Shown here: positions 18,809-27,275 of the stretch, piece by piece
How positions within the stretch are numbered: position 1 is the first letter of the stretch
Layout: each line of letters opens with the position of its first letter
NCBI RefSeq assembly: GCF_900100625.1
Contig: NZ_FMTY01000001.1
Location: forward strand, 496,001-560,000
DNA from: Flavobacterium saliperosum
GTDB taxonomy: Bacteria > Bacteroidota > Bacteroidia > Flavobacteriales > Flavobacteriaceae
Length of the DNA: 64,000 nucleotides
Reading direction: 5' to 3'
The notes under the pieces: model-generated
What the model was told of the DNA's origin: nothing
Seen by the model: only the letters and a program-made list of their open reading frames with translations
The model's database searches: none
Made by a program: the position numbers and the translations under genes

Positions 18809-19975
18809 ATGAAAAGAGACACTCCATCAAACGCAATAACTGAGAAAGTTTCACTGGTTCACGGCGGAAGCGATTTTTTTGACCGTCTTGAAGCATTAAT
18901 TGCTGATGCGAGATCTGAAATTCATTTGCAGACCTACATCCTGGAAGAGGACGCTACCGGCACCAAAATAAGTAACGCACTCAAAAAAGCGGTTTCAAGA
19001 AACGTAACGGTGTATCTTTTATTGGATGGGCTGGGATCGCGGGCTTTGTCGGATAAATTTGTTGACGATATTAAGTCGTCCGGCATTCAATTTCGCTTTT
19101 TTTCTCCGTTATTATCCTCCAATTCCTTTTATTTCGGAAGACGGCTGCACCATAAAATTGTAGTGATTGATACCCAAACCGTTTTAATTGGCGGCATCAA
19201 TATTGCCAAAAAATATGAAGGCACTCCATCTGAAGCGCCCTGGTTGGATTATGCCGTTCTGATTCATGATGAGACAACCGCTCGCCACGCGAAATCCATT
19301 TGCCATTACTATTTCTTCAAAAAGAGAAAACGTTTTTTTGAAAAAACCGTATCGGACGAACCGAATAATCCGACGACTACAACCCTGCTCCAAAACGATT
19401 GGCTCCGTCGTAAAAGCGAAATTCAGAAAACCTACATCAAATCCATTTATACCGCTCAAAACGAAATCATTATTGTTTGCGGATACTTTTTACCCGGAAA
19501 AAAACTGACCAAAGCACTTGAAAAAGCGGCACAAAAAAAAGTACGCATCCGGCTTATTCTTTCGGGAGTGTCGGACGTTCCGCTGGTAAAGGAAGCCATC
19601 AATTACTACTATGCGTTTTTATTGCGGAACAACATCGAACTCTACGAATGGAACCAGTCCATTTTACATGGAAAAACGGCAGTTGTGGATCAAAAGTGGA
19701 CTACCATCGGCTCCTTCAATTTGAACCATTTGAGTTCCTATGCCAGTATTGAAATGAATGCGGGAATCGATTCGAAGCCGTTTGCGGAAAACTATCAAAA
19801 GCATCTGGAAACGATTATTTCACAATGCACTCCCATCACTTCCGAATCGTTTCGAACCCAAAACAACGTTCTGACCCGTTTTAAGCAATGGGTTTCCTAT
19901 TACATTGTGCGTTTTTTCGAAATCCTGCTCACGTATTTGCCTTACAACCGTTTTCTAAAAAGTATCCTGAAATGA
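18809..19975 (+). CDS. Phospholipase D superfamily protein, cardiolipin synthase-like
   Basis: A 388-residue protein with two complete HKD motifs: HHKIVVIDTQTVLIGGINI (about residue 113) and LHGKTAVVDQKWTTIGSFNL (about residue 285). This fits a transferase that joins phosphatidylglycerol molecules to cardiolipin, close to the ClsB type. The two N-terminal membrane helices of ClsA are missing; instead the C-terminus (about residues 355-388) is basic and amphipathic and may hold the protein on the membrane. The ORF ends in an ATGA overlap with the following DUF2062 gene, which indicates translational coupling. A non-lipid phosphodiesterase cannot be ruled out from sequence alone. Confidence 0.85.
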   Translation: MKRDTPSNAITEKVSLVHGGSDFFDRLEALIADARSEIHLQTYILEEDATGTKISNALKKAVSRNVTVYLLLDGLGSRALSDKFVDDIKSSGIQFRFFSPLLSSNSFYFGRRLHHKIVVIDTQTVLIGGINIAKKYEGTPSEAPWLDYAVLIHDETTARHAKSICHYYFFKKRKRFFEKTVSDEPNNPTTTTLLQNDWLRRKSEIQKTYIKSIYTAQNEIIIVCGYFLPGKKLTKALEKAAQKKVRIRLILSGVSDVPLVKEAINYYYAFLLRNNIELYEWNQSILHGKTAVVDQKWTTIGSFNLNHLSSYASIEMNAGIDSKPFAENYQKHLETIISQCTPITSESFRTQNNVLTRFKQWVSYYIVRFFEILLTYLPYNRFLKSILK

Positions 19976-20397
19976 AATGGAAAGATGTAGTTGCCTTCTT
20001 TTGGAAAATTGCCAATTCCAGAAACAGTACCGCTGAAATTGCCTGGGGTGCCGCCATTGGAACCTTTATAAGTGTGTTTCCGACTTTTGGTTTCGGCACA
20101 CCGATTGTTTTGGTCTTAAGCCGACTACTCAAATTCAATTTGGCGATTGCCGTAGCTGCGAGTGTTATTTCCAATCCGTTTACCAGTCCGTTTTTCATGT
20201 ATCTTAATTACAAAGTCGGCGCACTGATTTTAAACAACCCCATTGCTTTTGACATTGACAACTGGAAGGAAAATCTGGCCGACACGGGTTTGAGTATTTT
20301 AATCGGATCCTTCCTGGTTAGTGGATTTATGGCTTTACTGGCCTATTACTTTTCGAAATTCATGGTCGAACGCTTCCGAAACCGAAAAAAAACATGA
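19972..20397 (+). CDS. DUF2062 domain-containing membrane protein
   Basis: A 141-residue protein with two to three hydrophobic segments. The motif IAWGAAIGTFISVFPTFGFGTP followed by NLAIAVAASVISNPFTSPFFMY is the hallmark of DUF2062, a family of small inner-membrane proteins often found next to glycosyltransferases or lipid genes; the function is unknown. The start at 19972 overlaps the phospholipase D stop by four bases (ATGA), so the two are coupled, pointing to a role in membrane lipid metabolism by inference. Its stop codon abuts the stop of queG on the other strand with no gap. Confidence 0.88.
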   Translation: MKWKDVVAFFWKIANSRNSTAEIAWGAAIGTFISVFPTFGFGTPIVLVLSRLLKFNLAIAVAASVISNPFTSPFFMYLNYKVGALILNNPIAFDIDNWKENLADTGLSILIGSFLVSGFMALLAYYFSKFMVERFRNRKKT

Positions 20398-21321
20398 TTA
20401 TTTCAGGAAATCAATGTTGCGTTTCAGACCGGTTATTTTAGCCCGTTTTAAAGGGGAATTTGTGAACACTTTTTCAAAGGTTTCCTGCGTAATTTCTTCC
20501 CAGTCTTTTTTAGTATAGGAAAGCAATTCGGGATAGGGTGTAAAGAGTGGCTCGCTATGTGCTTTTGAGAATTTGTTCCAGGGACACACATCCTGGCACA
20601 CATCGCAACCGAACATCCAATCGTCGAACTTTCCCTTCATCTCTGTCGGAAGATTGTCCTGCAACTCAATCGTATAATAAGAGATGCACTTACTGCCATC
20701 AACCACATAGGGTGCGACAATGGCTTCGGTGGGACAGGCATCGAGACAGGCCGTACACGAACCACAATGATCGGTGGTGGCGTGGTCGTAATCCAATTCC
20801 AAATCCACAATTAGCTCGGCGATAAAATAAAAAGAACCGACTTTTTGCGTAAGCAGATTACTGTTCTTGCCTATCCAGCCCAAACCGCTTTTAGCCGCCC
20901 AGGCTTTGTCCATTACGGGGGCAAAATCTACAAAAGCCCTGCCGGAAACCTCCCCGATTTCGGCTTTGATATAATTGAGTAGTTTTTTTACTTTTTTCTT
21001 AATCACATTATGATAATCCTTACCATAAGCGTATTTTGAAATCTTATAAGTCCCTTCGGTTTGTAGTTCAGGTGGGTAATAATTCAGCAATAGTGAAATC
21101 ACACTTTTGGAATCCTCCACAAGTAATGTAGGATCCAAACGCTTGTCGAAATAACTTTCCATAAAACTCATTTCCCCGTGGTAGTTTTGCTTTAGCCAAT
21201 GTTCCAATCGCGGGGCTTCTTCTTCCAAAAATCCGGCTTTCGAAATACCACAAGACAAAAACCCGAGGCGCTGGGCTTCGGATTTAATCATTTGGGTGTA
21301 TTTTGATTGTTGGTTTACCAT
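20398..21321 (-). CDS. queG: Epoxyqueuosine reductase QueG
   Basis: A 307-residue cobalamin- and iron-sulfur-dependent reductase that converts epoxyqueuosine to queuosine in the wobble position of tRNAs with GUN anticodons. Two [4Fe-4S] cluster motifs are present: [16 protein letters not shown] and [11 protein letters not shown], with an extra C in [10 protein letters not shown]. The substrate region [20 protein letters not shown] with its catalytic Asp and GKNSNLL is intact. Length is normal for the short form. It is convergent with the DUF2062 gene. The window also encodes a queuosine-precursor transporter at 63.2 kb, so the salvage and modification route is partly represented. Confidence 0.95.
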   Translation of the reverse strand: MVNQQSKYTQMIKSEAQRLGFLSCGISKAGFLEEEAPRLEHWLKQNYHGEMSFMESYFDKRLDPTLLVEDSKSVISLLLNYYPPELQTEGTYKISKYAYGKDYHNVIKKKVKKLLNYIKAEIGEVSGRAFVDFAPVMDKAWAAKSGLGWIGKNSNLLTQKVGSFYFIAELIVDLELDYDHATTDHCGSCTACLDACPTEAIVAPYVVDGSKCISYYTIELQDNLPTEMKGKFDDWMFGCDVCQDVCPWNKFSKAHSEPLFTPYPELLSYTKKDWEEITQETFEKVFTNSPLKRAKITGLKRNIDFLK

Positions 21322-21352
21322 GTTTGTTTGTACTACTTAAAAAAATCCTCTA

Positions 21353-21379
21353 CCGCAGATTTCACAGATTTTCGCAGAT
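21353..21379. repeat. Short CAGAT-repeat stretch
   Basis: Three copies of CAGAT at 21355, 21365 and 21375 are spaced 10 bases apart, within a pattern CGCAGATTTCACAGATTTTC. Similar phrases occur scattered in flavobacterial intergenic regions. No gene is visible here. Confidence 0.45.
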
Positions 21380-21395
21380 CTTCTTGTACTGGTTG

Positions 21396-21489
21396 CATTA
21401 GGGATAGAGCAATTGTCTGAGCTCTTTTTTAGTGGAGCTTGCGGAACTAAAAAAAGCGAGTGCGAAAGCCCGACCCAAAGGGGAATGCC
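21396..21489. repeat. REP-like dispersed element abutting the ruvB stop codon
   Basis: A roughly 94-base non-coding element. Its centre is an inverted repeat: CTTTTTTAGT (21424-21433) pairs with ACTAAAAAAAG (21446-21456) around a 12-base loop. Outside it are GC-rich half-sites AGGGATAGAG and CGAAAGCCCGACCCAAAGGG, and the outer GCATT/AATGC can also pair. The layout and wording resemble the small palindromic repeats common between genes in Flavobacterium. It ends directly at the TAG stop of ruvB and could act as its terminator. It differs in base composition from its surroundings. Confidence 0.6.
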
Positions 21490-22512
21490 CTAAAAGAGTC
21501 CGCCCTGAATATTCGTTTTGATTTTCCCGAGATGCTTGTAGGCTTTCTCTGTCGCTTCCCTTCCTCTTGGCGTGCGCATGATGAACCCTTCCTGAATTAA
21601 GAACGGCTCGTAGACTTCCTCGATGGTTTCGCCACTTTCGGAAACAGCGGTTGCCAAAGTGGTTAAACCTACAGGGCCGCCTTTGAATTTATCGATAATA
21701 GTGGTTAGAATCTTGTTATCCATTTCGTCCAGACCGTGAGCGTCTACGTGCAAAGCTTTCAGAGCGAATCGGGCAATTTCGATGTCGATTTTCCCGTTCC
21801 CTTTGATTTGCGCGAAATCACGAACACGGCGTAAAAGTGCATTGGCGATACGTGGTGTTCCTCGGCTACGGCCTGCAATTTCAATCGCGGCTTCCATGGA
21901 AATCGGCACATTTAAAATCGAGGAACTTCGTTGCACGATGGTCGTTAACAATTCGGTATTGTAATATTGCAAGCGGCTTTGGATTCCGAAACGCGCGCGC
22001 ATGGGTGCTGTCAACAATCCTGAACGGGTTGTCGCGCCCACCAAGGTAAACGGATTCAGGTTTAACTGTACCGTTCGGGCATTGGGACCGCTTTCAATCA
22101 TGATGTCAATCTTGAAATCCTCCATGGCCGAATACAGGTATTCCTCCACAATGGGACTCAAACGATGGATTTCGTCGATGAATAAAACGTCACGCTCTTC
22201 CAAATTGGTTAACAAACCTGCTAAATCGCCGGGTTTATCCAACACGGGTCCGGATGTGATTTTGATTCCCACGCCCAATTCATTCGCTAAAATATTGGCC
22301 AACGTGGTTTTCCCCAATCCCGGAGGTCCGTGAAAAAGGGCATGATCTAAAGCTTCGCCACGCTGATTGGCCGCTTCCACGAACACTTTCAGGTTTTCCA
22401 ATACCTGATCCTGCCCCGTAAAATCGTCGAAACTTAACGGACGTAATGCTTTTTCAATATCGACTTCCTGAGGTGTAAAACGCTCTTTGTTAGGATTCAG
22501 ATTTTCATTCAT
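21490..22512 (-). CDS. ruvB: Holliday junction DNA helicase motor RuvB
   Basis: A 340-residue AAA+ ATPase that drives branch migration with RuvA. Visible motifs: [12 protein letters not shown] at the N-terminus, Walker [10 protein letters not shown] (residues 62-70), Walker [11 protein letters not shown], sensor region [20 protein letters not shown], the arginine-finger-containing [20 protein letters not shown], and a winged-helix C-terminus with [18 protein letters not shown]. Length is typical. It is separated from ruvA by maeB, the phospholipase unit and queG, so the two subunits are expressed from different transcripts, as is usual in Bacteroidetes. Confidence 0.97.
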   Translation of the reverse strand: MNENLNPNKERFTPQEVDIEKALRPLSFDDFTGQDQVLENLKVFVEAANQRGEALDHALFHGPPGLGKTTLANILANELGVGIKITSGPVLDKPGDLAGLLTNLEERDVLFIDEIHRLSPIVEEYLYSAMEDFKIDIMIESGPNARTVQLNLNPFTLVGATTRSGLLTAPMRARFGIQSRLQYYNTELLTTIVQRSSSILNVPISMEAAIEIAGRSRGTPRIANALLRRVRDFAQIKGNGKIDIEIARFALKALHVDAHGLDEMDNKILTTIIDKFKGGPVGLTTLATAVSESGETIEEVYEPFLIQEGFIMRTPRGREATEKAYKHLGKIKTNIQGGLF

Positions 22513-22576
22513 GGAGCAAAGATAGAAAGAAAGTAATCAGATTACAGTGTTCAGTCGGCAGATTATAAACTGAAAA

Positions 22577-22882
22577 TCAAACGTGATAACCCGAGGCAAG
22601 AATTTCCTTCCATTCCGGATGTCTTTTGACATACGCCGCCGTGAATGGACAAAGTGGCGCCAGTGTATAGCCTTTTTCTTTTATCCAGGTGAGTGCAAGC
22701 GAAATCAATCGGGAACCCACACCCTTACCTTCCAATTCCGAAGGCACTTCCGTATGGGTTACAAAAACGATATTGTCGTTATTCATTATGTATTCAGCGA
22801 AAGCGGTATGATTCTCCAACTCGAGCTCAAATCGTTTCTTTTCTGCATTCACTCGGAACAGCGCATCGTGAAAATCATGCAT
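22577..22882 (-). CDS. GNAT family N-acetyltransferase, YjdJ-like
   Basis: A 101-residue short GNAT protein. The acetyl-CoA-binding motif A is visible as FVTHTEVPSELEGKGVGSRL with G-x-G at the pyrophosphate loop, followed by ALTWIKEKGYTLAPLCPFTAAYVKRHPEW, typical of the small COG2388/YjdJ group. Its first codons overlap the 3' end of a gene for a mono-cluster ferredoxin-like protein. The same pairing occurs in Escherichia coli as yjdI-yjdJ, so the two proteins probably act together, although the substrate is unknown. Confidence 0.88.
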   Translation of the reverse strand: MHDFHDALFRVNAEKKRFELELENHTAFAEYIMNNDNIVFVTHTEVPSELEGKGVGSRLISLALTWIKEKGYTLAPLCPFTAAYVKRHPEWKEILASGYHV

Positions 22883-23102
22883 TTTTGTCTTTATTATAGT
22901 AAAACGATAAGGCTCCCGAAGGGCATTTTTTTACCTGTTCCGTCATGGCATCCGAACTGGCTCCGCGAACATTGATCCACGGTTGCACTTTGGGACGGAA
23001 CACTTCCGGCAAACCACGCACGCAATTTCCGGAATGCTCACACAAATGCTGTTTCCAAACCACAGTAATTTCACCGTTGGTGTATTCTTTTTCACTATCC
23101 AT
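22875..23102 (-). CDS. Small (4Fe-4S)-binding protein, YjdI-like (Fer4_19)
   Basis: A 75-residue protein of the divergent mono-cluster ferredoxin family. It has cysteines at positions 21, 27 and 60 in HLCEHSGNCVRGLPEVF and QVKKCPSGALSF. Only three cysteines are present, so a fourth ligand would have to be another residue, such as H23, or the cluster is unusual. It overlaps the following GNAT gene by eight bases and is divergent from the amino-acid permease. The conserved pairing with a GNAT protein is the best clue to function. Confidence 0.85.
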   Translation of the reverse strand: MDSEKEYTNGEITVVWKQHLCEHSGNCVRGLPEVFRPKVQPWINVRGASSDAMTEQVKKCPSGALSFYYNKDKNA

Positions 23103-23194
23103 AATCGTAAGAATTTAGCTTTATGAAAGTTACAAAAAAAGTAGCAGTAAAAAGTTATGTTTTTATATCTTTAGCAAGATTTAACACAAATTAT

Positions 23195-24604
23195 ATGCAA
23201 GACGAAAACCAACATTTAAAACGGGAATTGGGATTATTGGACGGCACCATGCTGGTGGTGGGTTCCATGATTGGCTCCGGAATTTTTATTGTAAGTGCCG
23301 ATATTGCCCGACAAGTGGGCTCGACTGCCTGGTTATTACTGATCTGGCTGTTGTCCGGACTGATTACGATTATAGCCGCGGTGAGTTATGGCGAATTGAG
23401 TGCCATGTTCCCCAAAGCCGGAGGACAATATGTTTATTTGAAAGAAGCTTATAACAAATTAATCGCGTTTTTATACGGATGGAGTTTCTTCGGCGTGATT
23501 CAAACCGGTACGATAGCAGCCGTTGGTGTTGCTTTTTCGAAATTCGCCGCCTATCTGGTTCCTTTTGTAAGTGATGAAAATATCTTGTATGAAATCGGTT
23601 CCTTTAAATTGAATGCGGCACAGTTTGTTTCCATTTTTACGATTATTCTTTTAACGTATATCAACAGTCGTGGGGTGAAAAACAGCAAAATGCTGCAAAC
23701 GGTTTTGACGATTATTAAAATTGCTTCGCTGGTTGGACTGATTGTTTTCGGTTTGACATTAGGAGCCAAAGCGGAAATCTGGAATGCGAACTGGACGGAC
23801 GTTTGGGCTACGAAAACCTTTAATGCTGAAACCGGAACGTGGTTACCTATTTCAGGAACGGCTTTGATTACCGGAATTTCCGCAGCGATGGTAGGCTCTT
23901 TGTTTTCGAGTGATGCCTGGAACGGCGTTACCTTTATTGCCGGCGAGATTAAAAATCCGCAACGTAATGTGGGGCTGAGTTTGTTTTTGGGGACCTTTAT
24001 CGTAACGATTATTTATGTTTTGGCTAATGTGATGTATGTGGCTGTGGTGCCTTTGGAAGATATTGCTTTTGCCAAATCCGACCGGGTGGCGGTAGTAGCG
24101 GCGAATAACATCTTCGGCAACATCGGCACCCTGATAATTGCGGTCATGATTATGATTTCCACTTTTGCCTGCAACAACGGACTGATTATGGCGGGAGCAC
24201 GCGTATACTATACGATGGCAAAAGATGGCTTATTCTTCAAGAAAGCGGCGCATCTGAACGAATTCAGCGTTCCGGCTTGGGCACTTTGGGCGCAGTGCGT
24301 TTGGGCTTCGGCATTATGCCTTACCGGGAAGTATGGTGACCTTTTGGACTTCGTGGTTATCATCGTATTGATTTTTTACATCCTGACCATTTACGGCATC
24401 TTTATACTACGCAAAAAACAACCCGATGCGGAACGACCGTACAAAGCGTTTGGCTATCCTTACCTGCCCTTATTTTATATCGTGGTGGCTTCGGCAATCA
24501 GCATTTCCCTTTTAATCACCAAGTTCTCCACTTGTGGCTGGGGCGTATTGATTATGCTGGCGGGTATTCCGGTCTATTATTTAACCAAAGGAAAAGAGCA
24601 ATAA
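23195..24604 (+). CDS. APC superfamily amino-acid permease
   Basis: A 469-residue transporter with about twelve hydrophobic segments. The first helix motif GTMLVVGSMIGSGIFIVSADI is the unwound substrate-binding region of APC transporters, and the sixth-helix region FSSDAWNGVTFIAGEIKNPQRN is typical of the LAT/SteT group that moves neutral amino acids. I start at ATG 23195 (MQDENQHLKREL); the upstream 24 codons include the probable promoter. It is a single gene ended by a strong bidirectional terminator. The exact substrate cannot be read from the sequence. Confidence 0.88.
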   Translation: MQDENQHLKRELGLLDGTMLVVGSMIGSGIFIVSADIARQVGSTAWLLLIWLLSGLITIIAAVSYGELSAMFPKAGGQYVYLKEAYNKLIAFLYGWSFFGVIQTGTIAAVGVAFSKFAAYLVPFVSDENILYEIGSFKLNAAQFVSIFTIILLTYINSRGVKNSKMLQTVLTIIKIASLVGLIVFGLTLGAKAEIWNANWTDVWATKTFNAETGTWLPISGTALITGISAAMVGSLFSSDAWNGVTFIAGEIKNPQRNVGLSLFLGTFIVTIIYVLANVMYVAVVPLEDIAFAKSDRVAVVAANNIFGNIGTLIIAVMIMISTFACNNGLIMAGARVYYTMAKDGLFFKKAAHLNEFSVPAWALWAQCVWASALCLTGKYGDLLDFVVIIVLIFYILTIYGIFILRKKQPDAERPYKAFGYPYLPLFYIVVASAISISLLITKFSTCGWGVLIMLAGIPVYYLTKGKEQ

Positions 24605-24626
24605 GCACTCACTATAAGACAAAAAA

Positions 24627-24647
24627 CCCGCAGCAAGATGTTGCGGG
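24627..24647. terminator. Bidirectional terminator between permease and MepB-like gene
   Basis: CCCGCA and TGCGGG pair around a nine-base loop, with A-run before and T-run after, so it serves both converging genes. Confidence 0.88.
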
Positions 24648-24652
24648 TTTTT

Positions 24653-25171
24653 TTATTCGTTAGCACCATATAAAGATTGGGCACGACTGACATCTACCGA
24701 ACCATCGCAAGGAAGATTCAAGAAGTACTGCAATTGCCACCGCTGTGTTTTTTGAGCCTGCTTGCTGAGCGTTACATCCCAAGGCGGATAGACCCGAATC
24801 GCCCGTTTTCCAACTTTTAGTTCAGACGTAAGGACCCCCTGCTTCAAAAGCACCTCCTTTGGAAACACAAACTGTCCCAATCCATTGTCGGTTTCCACAT
24901 TGACCACAAAAAGATCCACCGCATCCGAAAAATCAAAGGGCTGAATTGGGCCGCTTCCGATTCGTTTCCATAAGGTAACAAACTGACCGATTTTGGTTGG
25001 TGTTATTTTAGCGGTTCGGAATACTACATTCCAGTTATTCAGTTGAAATTGGTGGGCGTTGTAATCGACACTTTCCTTTTCCGGGAATGAATTTCGAAGC
25101 ACAAAGCCACATTTGTCGAACAGGAGTTCTTTTAGTTCGATTAAGCTATTGGGCAAATTGATTTCATTCAT
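24653..25171 (-). CDS. MepB family protein
   Basis: A 172-residue soluble protein with no signal peptide. Segments ESVDYNAHQFQLNNWNVVFR, AKITPTKIGQFVTLWKR, PFDFSDAVDLFVV and GKRAIRVYPPWD match the MepB family, named from the staphylococcal mepRAB locus, where MepB has no proven biochemical role. Several members are annotated only as hypothetical. Here there is no MepA-type efflux pump or MepR nearby, so a link to drug export is not supported. It stands opposite the permease gene and shares its terminator. Confidence 0.78.
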   Translation of the reverse strand: MNEINLPNSLIELKELLFDKCGFVLRNSFPEKESVDYNAHQFQLNNWNVVFRTAKITPTKIGQFVTLWKRIGSGPIQPFDFSDAVDLFVVNVETDNGLGQFVFPKEVLLKQGVLTSELKVGKRAIRVYPPWDVTLSKQAQKTQRWQLQYFLNLPCDGSVDVSRAQSLYGANE

Positions 25172-25356
25172 TCATCTATTCATCTATAGTCCCCCGGCTT
25201 AATGCTTTGGCGGTTTCCCGCTCACGGAACTTCACAAATATATCGAAAAGAGTGAAAGAAAAACGTGAATTTTTATATAAGAAGTGCGAGCACAAACTTT
25301 CCCAAAAAATCCCAAGCCCCATCATGGGATACAACCGTTGATAGCCGCTGGCAAAT
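25172..25356. other. Non-coding, repeat-like stretch upstream of the MepB-like gene
   Basis: These 185 bases hold no convincing gene; an ORF through them overlaps the ABM gene in another frame and has no family features. On the minus strand there is a -7 match TATATTTG (plus 25235-25242) placed to serve the MepB-like gene, and a small hairpin CCCA-TGA-TGGG near 25310-25325. The segment with GCCAGCGGCTATCAACGG and GTTTGTGCTCGCACTTC is GC-richer than its flanks and resembles sequences I recall between genes in other Bacteroidetes. Confidence 0.4.
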
Positions 25357-25761
25357 TTACTTAAACTCTTTTTCAACTTTCCAAAAGGATATTTCTGGCG
25401 GTCCTGCCAGGAAGTTTTTTGAATCTCCAATAAATTTTTGCAGATGATTTGTCTGCATATGTTTTGAATTATAATATAACTCGTCATTCCATTGTTCGTA
25501 AAGTAGAATATTAGTTCTGTCTTTTGGATCAATATGAAGCTTAATATTTACGAAGTGAGGTTCTTTCTTAACATTTTCTATTAAGCTAATTAAAGCTAAA
25601 ATCGTTTCATTCTCTTTTGAAGGTTGCGTTTTATATTTGACCAACACAACAATGCTTTTCGTATTATCGATTTCTGTCTTATTTTTTAAACCCCAGCCTA
25701 CAAAAAGTAAAGTGGTAAGAATAAGAATTGATTTCAAAAACAATCTATTTTCAGTTTTCAT
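25357..25761 (-). CDS. Anchored ABM-fold (antibiotic biosynthesis monooxygenase-like) protein
   Basis: A 134-residue protein: an N-terminal hydrophobic segment (residues 8-24) then a single ABM ferredoxin-like domain. IVVLVKYKTQPSKENETI as first strand, VKKEPHFVNIKLHIDPKD and LYEQWNDELYYNSKHMQTNH with the conserved W and H match the YgiN/ABM family. Cytosolic relatives oxidise quinols or small phenols without cofactor. Here the anchor implies a periplasmic location, which is less usual. Its own promoter (TAAATTTG, plus 25787-25794) is upstream. Substrate unknown. Confidence 0.75.
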   Translation of the reverse strand: MKTENRLFLKSILILTTLLFVGWGLKNKTEIDNTKSIVVLVKYKTQPSKENETILALISLIENVKKEPHFVNIKLHIDPKDRTNILLYEQWNDELYYNSKHMQTNHLQKFIGDSKNFLAGPPEISFWKVEKEFK

Positions 25762-25786
25762 ATCTTAAAATATTTATGTTAATAAT

Positions 25787-25794
25787 CAAATTTA
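25787..25794 (-). promoter_or_regulatory. Promoter -7 element of the ABM-like gene
   Basis: TAAATTTG on the minus strand matches TAnnTTTG, 25 bases before the start codon. No good -33 is seen. Confidence 0.5.
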
Positions 25795-25817
25795 CGCACA
25801 ATTTTGGTTGGTTGCTG

Positions 25818-27212
25818 CTATCTGTTTAAAAGTTGTACTATTTCAGCTTTACACTTGACTTCCTTTGGTCCGGATGCATCTGCATTAACAAGTTTACCTT
25901 CTTTATCAAACAGCATATACCTTGGAATGGAATTCAGCTTTATCTTTCGGATGAATTCGGAAGCCTTTGGATTGATCAGATAAAAACTACTTGACTCTGA
26001 AAGGTTCTCTTTAGTAGTCGCTTTCATCCAGATGTCAAAATTATCATCGGTAGAAATAAACAGAAAAACGACATCATTTCCTTTCAACTCTTGCTGCAGC
26101 TTAAGAGAATATGGAAAGGAGGCCCGGCAAGGCGCACACCAGCTTGCCCAAAAATCCACATAAACCACTTTTCCTTTGTGTTTGGCAACGAATTCCTTGA
26201 GAGATGTTTTTCTCTTCATGGAGTCTAAAAGAAGTACTTCCTTTTCTTCTTTCTTAAGCACATTTAAGTCGAGCAAATAGCTATCCTTAATCCATTGACT
26301 CAGTTCGTTTCCGTTTTCGAACGCTTGAAACTTTTCGAAGTATACTGGCAATAGCTCTTTATCTTTGGAATTGGCTATATTATTCAGAAACAGAAACAAG
26401 AGATATTCCTTTGTCTTATACGAAAGTTTACTATCCGACAGAGCAGCATCAAAGGCCTGTTTGAAATCATAATCAAAATCATTCACTTTTCCCACTTTGT
26501 ACTTTCCGATAATATAATTCTCAAGAAAGTATTTATATGTTTTTACCGGCAATAAATTATCGAGAGCTAAATCAGATTCAGGCACTGTACCAAAGGAATA
26601 ATTCGCTTTGCTCAGATTGATTTTCAAGAACTTATTTCTTGCTTTGTGGATCGTATAAATAGTTGACGAAAGTAACTTTTCATGAAACAATACGTCGAGT
26701 TTTTCATCTCTGGCTACAAAATAATCGTTCAATTCTTTTTCATACATCAGATTTTCTTCCTTAGAACGCGGTCTTTTGTTATCCAATCTAAAAACCGATG
26801 GTTCCGATGGTCGTTTGATGGCTTTGAAATCGTCTTCAAAATTGAGATCATGTTTTAAAACAGGTCTCTTATTGGATAACGAAACTCTGGGCAACCCGTT
26901 TTTATAATCCAACTTAACCGTGTCCCCCTTATGAAACTCGTAGATATAATTCGCACCTAAACTAAAGACATGAGTCAGCACCACTGTGCTTTCAATACCA
27001 TTGATAACTAAAGTGTCATTAGTACTCTTCGGACAAATAAAATGGTTTCTGAAATCATTCGCTTTGGAATAGTAGATATCACTCTCCATTCCAGAGGGGC
27101 TTTTAACATATCCATCAAAAACCAACACCACCTTGTTACCACTTAAAGGCTGAGCAATAACGACCGCGCCATCAATCAAAAAAAGGGAAACGGAAAGAAA
27201 AATTGTACGCAT
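25818..27212 (-). CDS. TlpA-like thioredoxin domain lipoprotein/periplasmic protein
   Basis: A 464-residue exported protein (signal peptide about residues 1-20). Residues 25-330 are an uncharacterised domain with mixed strands and helices, common in Bacteroidetes proteins of this kind. The C-terminal 130 residues are a thioredoxin fold with an intact redox motif WASWCAPC (C359, C362), then NSIPRYMLFDKEG carrying the cis-proline. Such proteins reduce or isomerise disulfides of exported proteins or of apocytochromes. It lies immediately after the oxidase operon terminator, so a function in cytochrome maturation is possible but not proved. It appears to be transcribed separately. Confidence 0.82.
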   Translation of the reverse strand: MRTIFLSVSLFLIDGAVVIAQPLSGNKVVLVFDGYVKSPSGMESDIYYSKANDFRNHFICPKSTNDTLVINGIESTVVLTHVFSLGANYIYEFHKGDTVKLDYKNGLPRVSLSNKRPVLKHDLNFEDDFKAIKRPSEPSVFRLDNKRPRSKEENLMYEKELNDYFVARDEKLDVLFHEKLLSSTIYTIHKARNKFLKINLSKANYSFGTVPESDLALDNLLPVKTYKYFLENYIIGKYKVGKVNDFDYDFKQAFDAALSDSKLSYKTKEYLLFLFLNNIANSKDKELLPVYFEKFQAFENGNELSQWIKDSYLLDLNVLKKEEKEVLLLDSMKRKTSLKEFVAKHKGKVVYVDFWASWCAPCRASFPYSLKLQQELKGNDVVFLFISTDDNFDIWMKATTKENLSESSSFYLINPKASEFIRKIKLNSIPRYMLFDKEGKLVNADASGPKEVKCKAEIVQLLNR

Positions 27213-27232
27213 TTAAAAAAAGTTACAAAAAA

Positions 27233-27252
27233 GCCTCTCCAAAAGGAAAGGC
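27233..27252 (-). terminator. Terminator of the act-cox operon
   Basis: GCCTTTCC-TTTT-GGAGAGGC on the minus strand pairs with one mismatch and is followed by six T, just after the coxA stop. Confidence 0.85.
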
Positions 27253-27275
27253 TTCTTCTATGTGAATTTATAATC

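Noticed and set aside
25176..25532. A 118-residue open frame on the minus strand next to the ABM-like gene
   Set aside because: It overlaps the ABM-like gene in another frame over about half its length, and the protein has no recognisable fold or signal peptide. The ABM frame has clear family motifs, so this one is most likely a chance ORF over a repeat-like intergenic stretch.
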